NCBI RefSeq assembly: GCF_000238295.3
Contig: NZ_AHCD03000044.1
Coordinates: forward strand, 558,001 to 622,000
Source of the DNA: Pseudoalteromonas rubra
GTDB lineage: Bacteria > Pseudomonadota > Gammaproteobacteria > Enterobacterales > Alteromonadaceae
Length of the DNA stretch: 64,000 nucleotides
Reading direction: 5' to 3'
The notes under the pieces are model-generated. The model saw only the letters and a list, made by a program, of their open reading frames with translations, was not told where the DNA came from and did no database searches. The translations under genes were made by a program, and so were the position numbers. Position 1 is the stretch's first letter; every line of letters starts with the position of its first letter. This document shows positions 61,035 through 64,000 of the stretch, in pieces.

Positions 61035-64000
61035 ATGGTGGTTAATTCTCGCTGCTTCGTTGTATTGTTCACTTTGTTCACACTGGCTGCATGTGGCGGT
61101 GGTGGCGATGCTGCGACGAACACAAACGCAAAAAACACTGCGACTAAGCCGCTGGACAGCGATGCTGACGGTTTACCGGATAATGTAGATTCAGATGACG
61201 ATAACGACGGTGTTGAAGACGCGCAAGATGCATTTCCCCTCAATGCAGCAGAGAGTGTTGATACGGATGGTGATGGCATTGGAAATAACGCTGATAACGA
61301 CGACGATAACGACGGTGTTGAAGATGCGCAGGATGCATTTCCTCTCGATGCAGCAGAGAGTCTAGATACAGATGGTGATGGGGTCGGAAATAACGCCGAT
61401 AACGATGATGACAATGACGGTGTTGAAGATGCGCAGGATGCATTCCCGCTGGATGTAACAGAGAGTGTTGATACTGATAACGATGGCACAGGGAACAATG
61501 CGGATAAGGATGACGACAACGACGGTATTGAAGATGCGCAGGATGCACTCCCGCTGGATGCGACAGAAAGTGTCGATACTGATGGTGATGGCATAGGTAA
61601 CAACGCCGATAACGACGATGACAACGACGGTGTTGAAGATGCGCAAGATGCATTTCCGTTGGATGCGACAGAGAGTATTGATACAGATGGTGACGGCATA
61701 GGCAACAATGCCGATAATGATGATGACAATGATGGGATTGAAGATGCGCTGGATGATTACCCTCTTGATCCTGTTAATGGTTTAGATTCAGATAATGACG
61801 GTATTAATGATCAGCTGGATGCTTATCCTTTTAACAGCGAGCCAGTCTTATGGTCTACCTTTCAACAGTCTGAAAAACATCAAGGTAGTGTAAAATTTTC
61901 TGTTGCACCAGAGTACTTTTCTGAGTTGTGGCATGTTGAGTTTTCAAATGGGTCTAATAATAGCCAAACTTTTATTGCTGCAAGTGAATATCATGTTTTT
62001 AGGTCGGTTGGTACCAAATTACACACGCTTGACGCTTACTCGGGTGAGGAGATTTGGCATGCTGACTTCTCAACTAGAGACTCACTAAACCCTCCGGCCT
62101 TTGCAAACGGAAAAGTTTATGTGCAAACCGGTGGGCATGATAACGCTTATTTATGGGCTTTAGATGAAACAGACGGCCATATAATTTTTAACTCACGATA
62201 TGGAAATCAATGGTCCACGTATTATGCGCCAACAATTGAAGACAACATTGTTTATATTGCAGGTGGGTCTTATGGCGGGATGTACGCATTCGACGGTACC
62301 TCAGGTAACGAGTTATGGTTTAAAAGCTTAAATCAATACGATCAATTTACGCCTGCTATTTCTGGTAATTATGCAGTGGCATATACCGGTTCTTATGCTC
62401 CAGCGTTAACCGTTGTTGATAAACTAACTGGTACAGAGGCGTTCTCCATAGCGGATCCCGATTTTGAATGGCATGGATGGAGTATGGATGCAGTGCCATT
62501 AGTTGGTAACGAAAACAATATTATTGGCTATCAAAATAATCGCCTGGTGAATTTTGACTTAGAGCAACAAAGTATTGGCTGGGATCTAAGCGGAGATTTT
62601 GTTGGGCATCCCGCCATTTCCGAAGCAGGTATATATGTTGTAAACAACAATCAAATTGAGTTAATCAGTGAAACAGATGGTCGCGTTTTATGGAACTGGC
62701 AAGCAGCCGCAAATACTACGTTAACAGGTCAAATTATTCCTGTAATCGATCACCTTTTTGTGTCTACAGATCGTGGCGTTGAGCTCATTCATATTGCTAC
62801 TAAGGAAGCTGTCTGGAGTTATGACAAAACAGGTATGTTAGCGCTAAGCAACGGCGTGTTATATGTCTCCAGCCGGAGCAAGGTATACGCGATTGATGTT
62901 GAGGGTGACAGAGATAGCGATGGATTGCCACAGGGGTGGGAGCGTCGTTATGGTGGTGACCTTGACCCGGCTTCAGATGAGGATGGCGATGGCCTCACGG
63001 CACTGGAAGAATATACGGCAAATACATCACCGCTAATCGCTGATACTGATGGTGATGGCCTGTCAGATGGTGACGAGGTCAATGAATATGGCACTTCACC
63101 CCGTAAAACCGATAGTGATGGCGATGGCCTGAGCGATGCAGCAGAAGTACTTGAGTGGTTTACTGATCCCTTGTCGATGGATTCGGACAGCGACGGAGTT
63201 GACGATCAGGCAGAAACACGTGCAGGTCTGGATCCCAACGATGGCACTGATGCGGCACTGGATAACGATAATGACGGCTACTCCAATGCCCATGAAATAT
63301 ATGCCGGCTCTGATTTGAATGATGCTCAGTCCATTCCTGTGATAGGAGACTGGGCGATGGTGCAGGGGAATGCCAGCCACAATGGGTTTCAGGCCCTGAT
63401 GCTGGATGCGACTAATTTCACACAGCGCTGGACTCAGTCATTTGGGTATTCTTTGTCTATGCCGGCCATTGCGTCAGGTCAGATTTTTGTCACAGGTAAT
63501 GACAGCGTACTGGCTTTGGATGCCGGGACGGGCACAGAGCGTTGGTCGAATGCCTCTGTCGCAGGCAGGGTCAGTGCACCGAGCGCGGGTAATGAGCTTG
63601 TTTATGTCCATACGGGTGGGCATGAGGATACTGCCCTGTGGGCATTCAATGCGCAAACGGGTGAGCAGGTATTTCGGGGTACACACGGCTCGCAGTGGCC
63701 GAATTACAGCGCTCCCACCATTTTCAATGACCGTGCGTATATCAACGGTGCTTACTACGGTGGTATGCAGGGATTTAATGCCCTGACGGGAGAGCACTTA
63801 TGGCAAGGCAACGCTACCTGGGATAATTACTGGGAGCCAGCCGTCAATGATGACTATGTGTTTGCTCCGTATGATGATGATATTGCAGTGTTAAATCATG
63901 ACGATGGTGAGATGCTGTTTTCGATTGATGCTAATTTCGGTTCACAAACACCGGTGCTGGGCACACACAATAATGTGATTACCTATGGGGCTCAGCTCGC
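61035..64000 (+). CDS. Lipoprotein with TSP3 calcium-binding repeats and PQQ-like propeller, 3'-truncated
   Basis: At least 988 residues, open to the right edge. I chose the ATG at 61035 because GGAG lies six bases before it; an in-frame ATG at 61023 is possible. Lipobox TLAACGGGG with Cys20. Residues about 41-250: six exact 35-residue thrombospondin type 3 units (DTDGDGIGNNADNDDDNDG). About 275-615: PQQ-like blades (LHTLDAYSGEEIWHADF; MYAFDGTSGNELWFKSL). About 620-750: further TSP3-like units (DTDGDGLSDGDEVNEYG). Then a second set of PQQ-like blades (VLALDAGTGTERWSN), perhaps a duplicate of the first. Probably a calcium-stabilised surface lipoprotein on the outer membrane. Substrate or partner unknown. 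Confidence 0.8.
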   Translation, partial: MVVNSRCFVVLFTLFTLAACGGGGDAATNTNAKNTATKPLDSDADGLPDNVDSDDDNDGVEDAQDAFPLNAAESVDTDGDGIGNNADNDDDNDGVEDAQDAFPLDAAESLDTDGDGVGNNADNDDDNDGVEDAQDAFPLDVTESVDTDNDGTGNNADKDDDNDGIEDAQDALPLDATESVDTDGDGIGNNADNDDDNDGVEDAQDAFPLDATESIDTDGDGIGNNADNDDDNDGIEDALDDYPLDPVNGLDSDNDGINDQLDAYPFNSEPVLWSTFQQSEKHQGSVKFSVAPEYFSELWHVEFSNGSNNSQTFIAASEYHVFRSVGTKLHTLDAYSGEEIWHADFSTRDSLNPPAFANGKVYVQTGGHDNAYLWALDETDGHIIFNSRYGNQWSTYYAPTIEDNIVYIAGGSYGGMYAFDGTSGNELWFKSLNQYDQFTPAISGNYAVAYTGSYAPALTVVDKLTGTEAFSIADPDFEWHGWSMDAVPLVGNENNIIGYQNNRLVNFDLEQQSIGWDLSGDFVGHPAISEAGIYVVNNNQIELISETDGRVLWNWQAAANTTLTGQIIPVIDHLFVSTDRGVELIHIATKEAVWSYDKTGMLALSNGVLYVSSRSKVYAIDVEGDRDSDGLPQGWERRYGGDLDPASDEDGDGLTALEEYTANTSPLIADTDGDGLSDGDEVNEYGTSPRKTDSDGDGLSDAAEVLEWFTDPLSMDSDSDGVDDQAETRAGLDPNDGTDAALDNDNDGYSNAHEIYAGSDLNDAQSIPVIGDWAMVQGNASHNGFQALMLDATNFTQRWTQSFGYSLSMPAIASGQIFVTGNDSVLALDAGTGTERWSNASVAGRVSAPSAGNELVYVHTGGHEDTALWAFNAQTGEQVFRGTHGSQWPNYSAPTIFNDRAYINGAYYGGMQGFNALTGEHLWQGNATWDNYWEPAVNDDYVFAPYDDDIAVLNHDDGEMLFSIDANFGSQTPVLGTHNNVITYGAQL
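61155..61784 (+). repeat. Six 105-bp tandem repeats (TSP3 units)
   Basis: Unit starts at 61155, 61260, 61365, 61470, 61575 and 61680 are exactly 105 bases apart and encode 35-residue acidic calcium-binding units. The reading frame stays open for any copy number, so this array could vary among strains. It also gives long, false Ser/Pro-rich frames on the opposite strand. Confidence 0.9.

Noticed and set aside
61019..61729. Long minus-strand frame of 236 codons, Ser/Pro-rich and repetitive
   Set aside because: It is the reverse reading of the six 105-bp TSP3 repeats. The plus strand has a lipobox, a ribosome-binding site and a frame open for 2.9 kb.

Overview
The window looks like chromosomal DNA of a marine gammaproteobacterium of the Pseudoalteromonas/Alteromonadales type. 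The best evidence is a 669-residue secreted alpha-amylase whose catalytic and chloride-binding residues fall at the same mature positions as in the Pseudoalteromonas haloplanktis enzyme. A GlyGly-CTERM protease, a DUF2999 protein and a nucleoside-salvage locus of nupC-udk and deoB-deoD fit the same group. Species cannot be fixed from sequence alone, and no rRNA or tRNA genes were seen.

Region 1 (1-9.9 kb) is mostly housekeeping: an RsmB-type rRNA methyltransferase open at the left edge, DUF2999, a membrane-anchored GH25 muramidase coupled to a membrane protein, the divergent nucleoside genes with a pair of inverted operator-like sites between them, a TPR protein and ferredoxin-NADP reductase.

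Region 2 (10-29.4 kb) holds secreted and signalling genes. These include a SnoaL-like protein, a TPR membrane protein, a family-3 solute-binding protein and a DesK/DesR-like pair facing a membrane gene across an ATGAC/GTCAT palindrome. A four-gene run encodes a GlyGly-CTERM metalloprotease, a lipoprotein and an RstA/RstB-like pair. A minus-strand MNIO metallophore operon follows (precursor lipoprotein, DUF692 enzyme, DUF2063 partner, membrane protein). Its precursor carries two tandem six-cysteine cores behind a lipobox, which is unusual. A DUF418-like membrane protein, an XRE regulator and the alpha-amylase end the region.

Region 3 (29.8-60.5 kb) is the accessory centrepiece: two paralogous two-gene cassettes. 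Each has a secreted protein of about 480 residues (fibronectin-like domains plus about four PQQ-like blades) tightly coupled to a giant secreted protein of about 3,650 residues. The giant protein runs Ig-like domains, four PQQ-like blades, a helical DUF4214-like segment, SpvB, FG-GAP repeats, RHS/YD repeats, an RHS core with an Asp...DPSG motif, and then a variable C-terminal tail. Small candidate immunity or accessory genes follow each tail, one of them a 57-residue membrane protein. The cassettes are separated by a RAYT-type transposase with REP-like repeats, an AT-rich membrane gene and a possible tail remnant. Three small secreted proteins of one family lie beside the cassettes.

Region 4 (61-64 kb) is a lipoprotein gene with six exact 105-bp thrombospondin-type-3 calcium-binding repeats and PQQ-like blades. 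It is open to the right edge and truncated by the window.
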